64,000 bases of DNA from Myxococcus fulvus. Lineage in GTDB: Bacteria > Myxococcota > Myxococcia > Myxococcales > Myxococcaceae. Location: positions 62,001 through 126,000 of the forward strand of contig NZ_FOIB01000003.1 in the NCBI RefSeq assembly GCF_900111765.1. Reading direction: 5' to 3'. The position numbers were made by a program, and so were the translations under genes. Below are positions 1-8,400 of this stretch, one piece after another (position 1 is the stretch's first letter; each line of letters opens with the position of its first letter). Under the pieces are notes generated by a model, which worked only from the letters and a program-made list of their open reading frames with translations, was not told the origin of the DNA and ran no database searches.

Positions 1-572
1 AAGCGCAGGTAGTCATCCGAGTTCGTCTGCAGGCGCGAGTAGAGGTAGCCCACCACCTTGTCCACCTCGACCTGCACCTCCTCCTCGCTGGCGTTCTCCA
101 TGGAGAAGCCTTCCACCACCACGTACTCCACGTGCTCCATGCCCGCGCGCCACAACTGCGCCAGCACGTCGTCCGCGCCGCGCTCGGGCTCGGACAGGGC
201 GATGAGCGTGAAGGTCACCAGCTCCTCCACCGTGAGGCCGGGGCGGAAGATGAGCTGACGGATGCCGTCGCGGTAGAACTTGTAGGGGAGCGGCGTGTCT
301 TCCGAGAAGAGCGAGTCGTTGTGGAGCGTGAGGTTCTGCTGCTCCACCTTCAACGACAGCGGGCCGTTCTTCTCCGTGTACTGGGTGATGGCCTCCAGCG
401 CCTTCGCGAGGAACTCGGGGAAGCGAGCCTCGTTGTGGCGATACATGCCGATCTGCTTGATGCCCTTGAGGAGATGGAACGCGAACGTGCGCGCCATCTC
501 CACCTTCTCTCGGACCTCCGGGGACTGCTCGGCGTCCGTGCTCGCGTCCTGGGTCTTTTGGGGCTGGGCCAT
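1..572 (-). CDS. Conserved protein of unknown function, C-terminus beyond window
   Basis: The frame opens at ATG 572 and stays open to the left edge, so about 190 N-terminal residues are visible and the C-terminus is missing. A GGAGAG sequence about 10 nt upstream can serve as ribosome binding site. The protein starts MAQPQKTQDAST and has no signal peptide or membrane segment, so it looks cytoplasmic. The visible part alternates helices (HLLKGIKQIGMYR, EFLAKALEAITQY) with short strands (LSLKVEQQNLTLHND). I recognise no catalytic motif and assign no function. The frame choice is firm because the other frames are Arg/Gly/His-rich, low-complexity shadows. Confidence 0.8.
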   Translation of the reverse strand, partial: MAQPQKTQDASTDAEQSPEVREKVEMARTFAFHLLKGIKQIGMYRHNEARFPEFLAKALEAITQYTEKNGPLSLKVEQQNLTLHNDSLFSEDTPLPYKFYRDGIRQLIFRPGLTVEELVTFTLIALSEPERGADDVLAQLWRAGMEHVEYVVVEGFSMENASEEEVQVEVDKVVGYLYSRLQTNSDDYLR

Positions 573-821
573 GCGTCTGCAACTCTCCGCTCGGGCGGTA
601 TCACCAGCCTACTCCGAAATCCGCCGAAGCCCCAGCCGGCGGCGGTAGGAACTACGAGGACTTGGAGAGAGATGGGTCTACCCCGACACGGTCGTACAGG
701 GATTCCCGAGTAAGAGCCGGCTGCTGGGCTCCGTCGCCTCGCTCCGAAGCGGTGCGTCAGAGGTGCTCGCTAGGCTTCCTTTCGAGGGGCCAGGGAACGG
801 GCCTCTCTTGGAGGAATTCAC

Positions 822-1220
822 ATGCATCGTCTCTTGAAGCGCGGAGCCTCGGCCTGTTGTGTCGCGACGTTGCTGGCGGCGCCCGCGGTCCTCGCTGGTT
901 TCACGACGGAGTCAGCCCATTGTTACAAGAACGCGGATGGCTCTGGCAGGTGCCAGGGCAGCCTCCTCGGCTTCCGCAATCACGCCGGCGCCAACACGCA
1001 GGCGCTCTTCTCACGGTCCAGCAACGCCGCGCCGTACTTCTACGCGGCGCTCACCACGGGCGCGACGACGGAGTACTTCAGCTGCACGGCCGACGCGATG
1101 ACCGGGGCCCACTGGAGCAAGGCCATGAACCACGAGGGCTTCTTCTCCATCTACTGGTCGGCCCAGGGTGACTGCTATTCGCTGTTCCTGATCAACGGCA
1201 GCCAGTACTCGAATTTCTGA
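822..1220 (+). CDS. Small secreted protein with four conserved cysteines (paralogue of 1853-2278)
   Basis: 132 residues, with a TTGGAGGAATTCAC ribosome binding site just before the ATG. The N-terminus is a signal peptide (MHRLLKRGAS, then a Cys/Ala/Leu core ending APAVLAG). The mature part has four cysteines (HCYKN, RCQGS, FSCTADAM, GDCYSL) at the same places as in the protein at 1853-2278. The two also share NxDGSG, GFR, TTxxxxSC and a C-terminal NGSQxxNF. This suggests a disulfide-bonded extracellular or periplasmic domain. I recognise no named family. The gene lies 8 nt upstream of 1229-1795 and is probably co-transcribed with it. Confidence 0.82.
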   Translation: MHRLLKRGASACCVATLLAAPAVLAGFTTESAHCYKNADGSGRCQGSLLGFRNHAGANTQALFSRSSNAAPYFYAALTTGATTEYFSCTADAMTGAHWSKAMNHEGFFSIYWSAQGDCYSLFLINGSQYSNF

Positions 1221-1228
1221 GTCATTCC

Positions 1229-1795
1229 ATGAACGCCCAGGTGTTGCATGGCTGGCTTCCAAGCCTGACCACGGCGTTGGGGTGCGCGGTGGGGTGCTGG
1301 CTCGCGGTGAGCCAGGCACAACAGTCCCAGCAGCAGCGCGTGGAGCAACTCACGGATGAGGTGGGGTCGTTGCGACGGGCACTCGAGGCCCGTGCTCACG
1401 CGGCAGGGGCAGGCTTGATGGTGGGCGCTTCCTCCACGGTGGTCTCGGGGCAGGGGAGGCTCTCCGGTGAAGAGCTGGATGCCATGGCCCTGCGGGTGGC
1501 CACGTTGCTGAATGCGTCAGGAGGGCCCGTCGTGGGGCCCCTCGAGCCGGAGGTTCAGGCTCCGTCCGTGCCGGAGCTCTCGTCCGAGCAGCGCGAATCG
1601 GCAACGCGGGTGGGCACGATGGTGGACCGGGTGGTCTCCAACGGACGCATGACGGCGCAGGACGTGCTCGAGATTCGGCGTGAGCTCGCCCACCTTCGAG
1701 GCCGCCCCGAGGCCGATGCGCTCCGCAAGAAGCTCATCGTCGCCATCAACCAGGACCGGCTCATCCCCGCGCCTGACGCCGATGGTCTTCCGTAG
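1229..1795 (+). CDS. Membrane-anchored helical protein of unknown function
   Basis: 188 residues. Residues about 8-30 (LPSLTTALGCAVGCWLAVSQ) form one hydrophobic segment that could be an uncleaved anchor. A Gln-rich coiled-coil stretch follows (QQSQQQRVEQLTDEVGSLRRALEARA), then a Gly/Ser-rich linker. The C-terminal half is charged and helical (SGEELDAMALRVATLL and VQDVLEIRRELAHLRGRP-like region). The likely topology is a single anchor with a periplasmic or extracytoplasmic coiled coil. It sits between two paralogous secreted cysteine proteins (822-1220 and 1853-2278), which suggests the three act together, but no activity can be read from the sequence. Confidence 0.8.
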   Translation: MNAQVLHGWLPSLTTALGCAVGCWLAVSQAQQSQQQRVEQLTDEVGSLRRALEARAHAAGAGLMVGASSTVVSGQGRLSGEELDAMALRVATLLNASGGPVVGPLEPEVQAPSVPELSSEQRESATRVGTMVDRVVSNGRMTAQDVLEIRRELAHLRGRPEADALRKKLIVAINQDRLIPAPDADGLP

Positions 1796-1852
1796 CTATC
1801 GCTTCACTTCGCTTCGAGCAGTCGAACGTCACACGGCTCAGGAGTCACAAAC

Positions 1853-2278
1853 ATGAAGCAGCACTCTTCTTCGAGGTCCCTTGTTCGCAAGGGCCTGTTC
1901 CCTGGTATTGCGCTCGCGGCCCTGGCGCTCGCTCCCGTCGCGTGGGGAGGACTCCAGTCGCAGACCGTCTTCTGCCAGAAGAACACGGATGGCTCGGGGC
2001 ATTGTTTCGGCAACCTGGTCGGCTTCCGCCAGGACGCGGTGACGACCTCCTCCGCGTCCTTCCGGGATGACATGGTCGGCGGTCGCCTCTTCCAGTCCTA
2101 TTTCACCCCGGCGGGGGCCACCACCCACACCATCTACAGCTGCATCCCCGACGCTGTCGTGGGCGAGCTCTGGGAGCAGGCCCTGAGCACCCGGGGCTTC
2201 TTCCGGGTGGAGTGGGACGCGACGGGCACCTGCAAGTACCTCAGGCTCGTGAACGGCTCGCAGAACACGAACTTCTGA
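1853..2278 (+). CDS. Small secreted protein with four conserved cysteines (paralogue of 822-1220)
   Basis: 141 residues with a CAGGAG ribosome binding site about 9 nt before ATG. A twin-lysine/arginine N-terminus and the hydrophobic core GIALAALALAPVAWGG indicate Sec export. Four cysteines (FCQKN, HCFGN, YSCIPDAV, GTCKYL) align with those of the 822-1220 product, as do the NTDGSGH, GFR, TTHTIYSC and NGSQNTNF segments, so the pair arose by duplication. The proteins are diverged along their length, so the duplication is not recent. No family is recognised. A perfect hairpin follows at 2291-2317. Confidence 0.82.
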   Translation: MKQHSSSRSLVRKGLFPGIALAALALAPVAWGGLQSQTVFCQKNTDGSGHCFGNLVGFRQDAVTTSSASFRDDMVGGRLFQSYFTPAGATTHTIYSCIPDAVVGELWEQALSTRGFFRVEWDATGTCKYLRLVNGSQNTNF

Positions 2279-2290
2279 TGACGGGAGGGA

Positions 2291-2317
2291 CGGCGCTCCC
2301 AGCAAAGGGGAGCGCCG
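2291..2317. terminator. Perfect 10-bp hairpin between convergent genes
   Basis: Arms 2291-2300 (CGGCGCTCCC) and 2308-2317 pair perfectly around a 7-nt loop. It lies between the plus-strand gene ending at 2278 and the minus-strand transporter ending at 2331, so it can serve both. No clear T-run follows on either strand, so termination efficiency is uncertain. Confidence 0.6.
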
Positions 2318-2330
2318 TCGCCTCACGGGG

Positions 2331-4793
2331 CTACTTGCCGGCGGGTGGCGGAGACACCGCGGCGCTGGGGCCACGCAGGGCCGAGCGCAGCAGGAACAGC
2401 GTCAGGCCGCCGAAGAAGAGCAGGCCCCAGAGGTTGGACCAGAGCGGGTGCGCCAGCTCGCTCTCGCCCACCGTGTTGAGGAAGCCGCCGATGGCGCCCT
2501 CATGGCCGAGCACGGCCGGCAGGTTGATGGCGCGCGAGCCGGCGCCATCCGTGGCGATCTCCAGGAAGGCGATGAGCACGCCGGCAATCGAGCCACCGGC
2601 GATGTAGCCGGAGGAGAGCAGGGTGCCCGGCGAGAAGTCGGACTCGCCGCCGCGCACGCGGTCCACGAAGTAGCGCACCATGCCGCCCACGAAGAGCGGC
2701 GCGCTGCTGCTGATGGGCAGGTACACGCCCACCGCGAAGGGCAGCGAGGACACGCCGCACAGCTCCAGCATCAGCGCGATGAACACGCCCAGCAGCACCA
2801 GGTCCCAGGGCAGCCGCTGCGTCAGGATGCCGTCGATGATGAGCGCGAACAGCTGCGCCTTGGGCGCCGCGTAGCGGGTGAGGGCCTGGCCCTCGTAGGT
2901 GCTGATGCGGCCGCCGATGCCCGGGTCCACCACGTACTGGATGGTGCCGGCGCCGTCGACCAGGTACTTGCCCGCGGGCACCGGCGTGTCCGCGCCGCGC
3001 ACGTAGCCTTCCTTGAAGGTGCGCTGGGGGCCCTCGGTGACGGCGCCCAGGTCGGACACCTTCACCTGCGAGCCGCCCGTGGGGCTCAGCGTCACGCCGC
3101 TCACGTCCTGCGCGCCCACCTGCCGCCAGCTGCGCAGCTCCAGCGCGCCGTGGGTGTTGGCCAGCTCGTAGCCCTGCGCCCAGGCCGCCTTGCGCAGCGC
3201 CGCCTCGTCCAGGTTGCGCGACGCCAGCGCGTCCGCGGACACGCTCCAGGAGAACACGTACTGGGTGCGCGTCTCCTCGGTCAGCTCGGTGACCTGCACG
3301 TTCGGGTGCGGCTCCGGGATGGTGACGGTGGCGCCCTTGTTGAGCGTCACCAGCACCAGGCCGATGAACATGGCGCTGGTCAGCACGCCCACGAAGAGCG
3401 CCGTCTGCTGCCGCCGGGGCGTGCCGCCCACCAGGAAGGCCGTCTTCAAGTCCTGCGCGGTGGTGCCGCCGTTGGACGCGGCGATGCCGACGATGGCCGC
3501 CGTGGTCAGCGCCATGAAGCGGTCATTGGAGTTCGTCCAGCCCAGCATCAGGTACACCAGGCACGTGACGAGCAGCGTGGCCACCACCATGCCGGAGATG
3601 GGGTTGGAGGAGCTGCCGATCTCGCCGGTGATGCGCGCGCTCACCGTCACGAAGAAGAAGCCGAAGACGATGATGAGCAGGGCGGAGATGAAGTTGACGT
3701 GCAGCGGGGGCGCCAGCCAGATGGTCAGCACCAGCATCAGGCTGCCCACCAGCACCACGGTGATGGGGAGGTCCTGCTCGGTGCGGAGCAGCTGCGGCGC
3801 GCCGCCGTGCGAGCGCGAGGCCTTGAGCGACTCCACGCCGCGCTTGAACGCGCCGATGATGGTGGGCAGCGAGCGGATGAGGCTGATGAGACCGCCCGTC
3901 GCCACCGCGCCCGCGCCGATGTAGAGCACGTACGCGTTGCGAATCTGGTCCGGGGACATGTCCCGGATGAGCTGCCCGTTGTGCACCAGCAGCGGCTGAT
4001 CCAACCCGCCGCCGAAGAAGGAGATGGCGGGGATGAGGATGAGGTAGCTCAGCACGCCACCGGCGAAGGTGATGGCCGCCACCCGGGGGCCGATGATGTA
4101 GCCCACGCCGAGCAGCTCCGGGCTCACCTCGGTGGAGAGCGTGGCGCTCTTGAGGCCCTTGAGCGGCGTGCTCAGCACCTCGCGGAACAGCTTCATGCCG
4201 GAGTAGGCGAACTTGTAGATGCCGCCCACCAGGAAGCCGATGATGACGGTGCGCGCGTTGGTGCCGCCCTGCTCACCGACGATGAGCACGTCCGCGCTGG
4301 CCGTGCCCTCCGGGTAGGGCAGCTTGCCGTGCTCCTGGACGATGAGGCCCTGGCGCAGCGGAATCATCATCAGCACGCCGAGCACGCCGCCCAGCGCCGC
4401 CGTGAGGAACGCGTGCGTGAGGCTGATGTCGTAGCCCAACAAGAGGAGCGCCGGGAGCGCCGCCGCCACGCCGAAGGCCAGCGACTCACCCGCCGAGCCC
4501 GTCGTCTGGACGATGGTGTTCTCCAGGATGTTCGACTTGCCCAGCGCCCGGAAGATGGCGATGGAGAGCACCGCCACCGGAATCGACGCGGACACCGTGA
4601 GGCCCACCTTGATGGCCAGGTACACGGACGAGGCGGCGAACACGATGCCCAGCACCGAGCCGAGCACCAACCCGCGGATCGTCATCTCCGTGGGGGACTG
4701 GTCGGGTGGGATGTACGGGGAGTGTTGGTGGGGCGCGTGCGATTGCGCGAGCGGAACACGCTCGTCGACGACCGGCGGGGTACCGTGGGCCAA
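2331..4793 (-). CDS. OPT/YSL-family oligopeptide (metal-chelate) transporter
   Basis: 820 residues. Start taken as TTG 4793 because AAGGAG lies 8 nt upstream; the next in-frame ATG (4685) would remove the hydrophilic His/Pro-rich leader. Many membrane segments are visible, including MTIRGLVLGSVLGIVFAASSV followed by YLAIKVGL, and the OPT signature region with GSAGESLAFG and KLPYPEGTA. Members of the OPT family are proton-coupled importers of oligopeptides or metal-siderophore/nicotianamine complexes. Bacterial members are usually about 600-700 residues; the extra length is a hydrophilic, non-membrane insert at roughly residues 485-650, between two membrane bundles. The substrate cannot be read. 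It lies downstream of the sigma factor gene on the same strand but behind a terminator-like hairpin. Confidence 0.9.
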   Translation of the reverse strand: MAHGTPPVVDERVPLAQSHAPHQHSPYIPPDQSPTEMTIRGLVLGSVLGIVFAASSVYLAIKVGLTVSASIPVAVLSIAIFRALGKSNILENTIVQTTGSAGESLAFGVAAALPALLLLGYDISLTHAFLTAALGGVLGVLMMIPLRQGLIVQEHGKLPYPEGTASADVLIVGEQGGTNARTVIIGFLVGGIYKFAYSGMKLFREVLSTPLKGLKSATLSTEVSPELLGVGYIIGPRVAAITFAGGVLSYLILIPAISFFGGGLDQPLLVHNGQLIRDMSPDQIRNAYVLYIGAGAVATGGLISLIRSLPTIIGAFKRGVESLKASRSHGGAPQLLRTEQDLPITVVLVGSLMLVLTIWLAPPLHVNFISALLIIVFGFFFVTVSARITGEIGSSSNPISGMVVATLLVTCLVYLMLGWTNSNDRFMALTTAAIVGIAASNGGTTAQDLKTAFLVGGTPRRQQTALFVGVLTSAMFIGLVLVTLNKGATVTIPEPHPNVQVTELTEETRTQYVFSWSVSADALASRNLDEAALRKAAWAQGYELANTHGALELRSWRQVGAQDVSGVTLSPTGGSQVKVSDLGAVTEGPQRTFKEGYVRGADTPVPAGKYLVDGAGTIQYVVDPGIGGRISTYEGQALTRYAAPKAQLFALIIDGILTQRLPWDLVLLGVFIALMLELCGVSSLPFAVGVYLPISSSAPLFVGGMVRYFVDRVRGGESDFSPGTLLSSGYIAGGSIAGVLIAFLEIATDGAGSRAINLPAVLGHEGAIGGFLNTVGESELAHPLWSNLWGLLFFGGLTLFLLRSALRGPSAAVSPPPAGK

Positions 4794-4874
4794 GCGAAAG
4801 GCTCCTTACGAGGGAATCGGGCCCCTTCTAGCAGGGCCCCGCCCGGCGCGCGAAGCAATGCCCCTCAAATGGCA

Positions 4875-4906
4875 AGCGCCCCCACCCCGGGAGGGATGGA
4901 GGCGCT
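4875..4906 (-). terminator. Stem-loop downstream of the sigma factor gene
   Basis: AGCGCC at 4875-4880 pairs with GGCGCT at 4901-4906, with further G/C pairing inside the loop (CCACCCC against GGATGG-type pairing is weak). On the minus strand the hairpin is followed by TGCCATTTG. It lies 48 nt past the sigma gene stop and before the transporter start at 4793. A modest terminator candidate. Confidence 0.4.
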
Positions 4907-4953
4907 CGGGGTGGCCCCTGGAACCGGGGCCGACCTGCCGCGTCAGGCGGGGG

Positions 4954-5841
4954 CTACTGCTGCATCGCCGCCGCGTCCGGGTCCACCTCGGCCATCAGCG
5001 CGGCCAGCTCCGCCTTGAGCTTGTCCTTGGCGCGAATCTCCAGCTGACGGGCGCGCTCCCGCGAGAAGCCGAAGTGCTCGCCCAGCTCCTTGAGCGTCAT
5101 GGGGCGCTCGTTCATCACGCGCTGCTCGATGATGAAGCGCTCGCGCGGGTCCAGGCGCATCAGCGCGGTGCGGACGCGGGCGTTGATGAGGCCCGCCTCC
5201 TCCTTGTCGGCGAACTCGTCGTCCTGCGGGGCCGCGGCGCTGACCACGAAGTCCACGTGGCTGTTGCCGCCGTCCTCGCCCATGGGCGCGTCGAGCGAGA
5301 GGTCCCGCCCGCCCATGCGCTGCTCCATCTCCCGCACCTCGCCGGGCTTCACGTGCAGCCGGCGGGCAATCTCCTCCACGTTGACCACGGCCTCGCCGTT
5401 GCCGAACTTCTCCAGCTCACGGCGCGTGCGCGCCAGGCTGAAGAACAGCTTCCGCTGCGCCTGCGTGGTGCCGAGCTTCACCAGCGACCAGCTCTTGAGG
5501 ATGTAGTTCTGGATGTACGCGCGAATCCACCACACCGCGTAGGAGATGAGGCGGATGCCCTTGTCCGGGTCGAACTTCTGCACGGCCTTCATCAGGCCGA
5601 TGTTCCCCTCCTGGATGAGGTCCGACATCTTGATGCCGTAGGAGCGGTACTCATAGGCGACCTTGACCACGAAGCGCAGGTTGCTCGTGACGAGCCGGTG
5701 GCCCGCGGCCAGGTCTCCCTGGATGAAGCTGCGCGCCAGAGCCTGCTCCTCCTCCACGGTGAGGAGGTTGTAGTGGTTGATCTCCGAGAGGTACATCGCC
5801 AGGGAGCCGGAGTTGGACGACTGCTCGGTGGACGCCTGCAT
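4954..5841 (-). CDS. sigC: RpoH-family (sigma-32-like) RNA polymerase sigma factor, SigC-like
   Basis: 295 residues from ATG 5841, which has CGGGAGAAACC just upstream. Sigma70 region 2 is clear ([51 protein letters not shown]), and region 4 ends with the helix-turn-helix [20 protein letters not shown]. Between regions 2 and 3 it has [10 protein letters not shown], close to the RpoH box QRKLFFNLR that is specific to sigma-32 factors. So it should direct RNA polymerase to a heat-shock or developmental regulon. From memory, Myxococcus xanthus SigC is an RpoH-like factor of about this length, hence the tentative symbol. The frame continues upstream past 5841 without a stop and includes a hydrophobic stretch, but no good ribosome binding site is present there. 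Confidence 0.85.
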   Translation of the reverse strand: MQASTEQSSNSGSLAMYLSEINHYNLLTVEEEQALARSFIQGDLAAGHRLVTSNLRFVVKVAYEYRSYGIKMSDLIQEGNIGLMKAVQKFDPDKGIRLISYAVWWIRAYIQNYILKSWSLVKLGTTQAQRKLFFSLARTRRELEKFGNGEAVVNVEEIARRLHVKPGEVREMEQRMGGRDLSLDAPMGEDGGNSHVDFVVSAAAPQDDEFADKEEAGLINARVRTALMRLDPRERFIIEQRVMNERPMTLKELGEHFGFSRERARQLEIRAKDKLKAELAALMAEVDPDAAAMQQ

Positions 5842-6342
5842 GGATGGTTTCTCCCGACGTGGGGCCTCGTGGAGGCCGCTAGGTTTTTTCGGACCGCTTG
5901 ACGACTGAACGAGGGCTGTCATGAGCAACCCGGATGCCAGCGCCACCCACACCCCCTTCCCCTGTGTCTGCGGGGGGTTGGCGGAACTGTCGCTCATGTA
6001 CAAAGAAGGAGGGCTGTAACCGTTACGGCCGACCTGGGAACTCGCTGGGACTTCGCGGCTGTAGAATGTGCCCGTCTGTGCACGTGACGCCTCCAGGGAG
6101 GAGCACCCAGGCCCTGTCGTGGAACCGAGGTGCCGAGCGAGCGCGGAAGCTCCCTTGCCCGCCTGGCAGGTGAGCTCCCTCGGACGAGCGGGCCGCGCAC
6201 GGCGCCTCTCGCCTTCCCGTGGATGAACGGCTAACGACTCCGGCGGCCTCTGTCCGGCGCGTTTTTCCGCGCCCGAGGGGACGCCCGGAGAGCCACCCGC
6301 CACGCGAGCCCATGACGCCCGAAGCGGGCAGGGCGGTGAGGC
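5842..6342. other. Intergenic region without a supported gene
   Basis: 501 bp upstream of the sigma factor gene and downstream of the transglutaminase operon. The minus-strand frame of the sigma gene stays open through it and contains a hydrophobic segment ([16 protein letters not shown]) starting from an ATG near 5996, but no ribosome binding site precedes that ATG, so I read this as non-coding leader. A short stem (GCCCG at 6317-6321 against CGGGC at 6325-6329, loop AAG) sits just past the transglutaminase stop and may help termination. I see no RNA gene. Confidence 0.5.
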
Positions 6343-8400
6343 TCAGGAGGCGCGGGCGCGCCGCTCGTCCGTGCGGGCCCGAAGCTGGGCCTCCATGCGG
6401 ACGAAGTCGGAGACAGCGCTCTTCAAGGTGCGCAGCAGCGTGTCCGCCTCGCCCTGTCGCAGCGGACGCCCACCGAAGCGGGCCTCCAGGTAGCGCCGGG
6501 TGATGGGCGCGAGCGCGTGCGCCAGCGCGTGGCCGTCCGAGGACATCCGCGCGTGCAACTCCTCCAGCGTCTCGTCGTCACCCCGCACGATGCCGGCCGA
6601 GGCGAGCTGTGCCTCCACCGCGTCCACGAAGCGCGTGGCCTCCAGCGGACGAGGCCGCCCCGAGAACCGCTCCACGAGCCGCCACCCGGCATAGACGAGC
6701 ATGCCCACCACCAGCGCCGCGCCCCAGGCCCGCGCGGGGGGCAGTTGGCTGCGCTCGTTCTTCTCGGAGCCCTTGGGCGGACGCACCAGCGCGCGCGCCA
6801 CGTCCACCTGGTCCCGGAACGAGTAGTCGACGACGGAGTTGCGCCACCGCGACTCGATGGCCTCGTACAACCCCAGCAGCCGCTGCATCCACTTCGAGCC
6901 CTGGCCCGGACGATTCGCCGGCGGCGTCGCGTCCACCGTGACGAATCCACGCTCGGGCACCAGCACGTGCGTCCACGCGTGGGCGTCACCGGCGCGCAGG
7001 ATGTAGCCCTCGTTCACCCGCTCACCGCCGAAGAAGCCCGTGGCCAGCCGGGCGCGGATGCCCTGGGTGCGCAGCATCAACGTCAGCGCGGTGGCGAAGT
7101 GCTCGCAGTGCCCGGCCTTGCGCTCGAAGAGGAAGTCCGCCAGCGGGTCATCCCGCTCGCCGGCCTGCTCCAGCGTGTACGAATGCTCGCGCTGCAGCCA
7201 CGCGGCCAGCTTCTGCGCGGCGGCCATCGGCTCGCGCTCGCCGTTGAGCACCCGCGCCGCCGTCTGGGCCACGCGCGGATCGATGTTCTCGGGCAGCGCC
7301 AGCAGCGCGTCCTGCTCCACCGAGGGCAGCTTGCGGAAGCGGTCGCCACTGCCACCCGGCGGCAGGCTGTACGCCTCATAGGAGTAGGAGATGCCCGGCT
7401 CCAGGAAGCGCGCCTCGCCGCCGGACAGCTCCTGGAGCGAGGTGCGCCGGCCGCCCGTGCTCGTGTTCGCCACCGCGTTGCCCAGCCGCGACGGCGTCTC
7501 GAGCGCGATGAGCGTGCGCCCTCCGTAGGCGGGGAGCAGCTCCACGCGCTGGTGCACCAGGTTGTCGCCGCCTGGACGCAGCGTCAGCAGCGGCTCGCGC
7601 TCCTTGCGCACGCCGCCCGCGTTCGTCCACTCCAGCCCGTCGAAGATGTCGTAGGTGCGGCCCACCCAGTACGCGCCGAGCGCATCCACGCCCGGGTCCG
7701 GGTTCAACGTCGCGCGCAGCACGACGCGCGGGTTGTCCTTGATGGTGCCCGTGCCGCCCAGCCGCACCGTGTTGGAGAACCCCGTCGTCGCGGGGCCGAT
7801 GCCCGGCGACGCGCGAGGCCCCGTCATGTTCCAGTTGAGGCGGGGGAAGAGGATGAAGAAGGCCACCGCGCCGGCCACCGCGAAGCTGACGCCCGTGCTC
7901 AAGGGGCGCAGCACCTGGCGCACCGGGATGGGCTCGCCCTCCGGCACCGCCGACTCCACCACGCCCAGCGCCAGCGAGACGCTGGACAGCACGCTGAAGG
8001 CGACCAGGAACAGGCCGTAGACCAGCTCACCGGACAGCGCCGCGCCGCCCGCCACCATCAACAGGCCGGACAGGTGCACCTGTCCATCCGTGGCCGGGTC
8101 CGGCGCGGACAGAAGCCGGTGCGCGGAGATGAGGCCCGCGAAGGCACACGCGGCCACCACCAGGTTGAGCGAGCCCGCCGTGACATTGACGGCCAGCACC
8201 GCCGCCACGCCCAACAGCAACAGCGCGGTGAGCTTCGCGCGCCGGGCGAACAGCCGCTTGCCCAGGAGCGCCGCCACCAGCGAGAAGACATAGAGGCCCA
8301 GCGTCCACAGCGGCAGCTGGCCGGACACGGCCATCGACCCGAACGCGCAGCCGGAGGCCACGTCGCGCAGCACCAGTCGCAGCCGCGAGCCGCGCGTCAT
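6343..8400 (-). CDS. Membrane transglutaminase-like protease (TgpA/DUF3488 type)
   Basis: 685 residues from ATG 8400, chosen because it overlaps the upstream stop by four bases (ATGA). The N-terminal third has six or so membrane helices (LWTLGLYVFSLVAALLG, ALLLLGVAAVLAVNV, GVSFAVAGAVAFFILFP). A large extracytoplasmic transglutaminase-like domain follows, with the catalytic triad visible as Cys in KAGHCEHFATAL, His in AGDAHAWTHVLV and Asp in VTVDATPP. A late membrane helix (WGAALVVGMLVYAGW) precedes a cytoplasmic DUF4129-like tail. The architecture matches TgpA proteins of Pseudomonas. It closes a moxR-DUF58-transglutaminase operon, a widely conserved arrangement whose biochemical job is poorly known. 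Confidence 0.93.
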   Translation of the reverse strand: MTRGSRLRLVLRDVASGCAFGSMAVSGQLPLWTLGLYVFSLVAALLGKRLFARRAKLTALLLLGVAAVLAVNVTAGSLNLVVAACAFAGLISAHRLLSAPDPATDGQVHLSGLLMVAGGAALSGELVYGLFLVAFSVLSSVSLALGVVESAVPEGEPIPVRQVLRPLSTGVSFAVAGAVAFFILFPRLNWNMTGPRASPGIGPATTGFSNTVRLGGTGTIKDNPRVVLRATLNPDPGVDALGAYWVGRTYDIFDGLEWTNAGGVRKEREPLLTLRPGGDNLVHQRVELLPAYGGRTLIALETPSRLGNAVANTSTGGRRTSLQELSGGEARFLEPGISYSYEAYSLPPGGSGDRFRKLPSVEQDALLALPENIDPRVAQTAARVLNGEREPMAAAQKLAAWLQREHSYTLEQAGERDDPLADFLFERKAGHCEHFATALTLMLRTQGIRARLATGFFGGERVNEGYILRAGDAHAWTHVLVPERGFVTVDATPPANRPGQGSKWMQRLLGLYEAIESRWRNSVVDYSFRDQVDVARALVRPPKGSEKNERSQLPPARAWGAALVVGMLVYAGWRLVERFSGRPRPLEATRFVDAVEAQLASAGIVRGDDETLEELHARMSSDGHALAHALAPITRRYLEARFGGRPLRQGEADTLLRTLKSAVSDFVRMEAQLRARTDERRARAS

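Noticed and set aside
2448..5018. Very long plus-strand reading frame opposite the transporter gene
   Set aside because: Its product is rich in His, Arg, Gln and Ala with no domain signature, as expected for a shadow frame in high-GC DNA; the minus-strand transporter explains the region.
5842..6303. N-terminal extension of the sigma factor with a hydrophobic segment
   Set aside because: No ribosome binding site at the upstream ATG codons, while ATG 5841 has GGGAGA; region 1 of RpoH-type factors is short.
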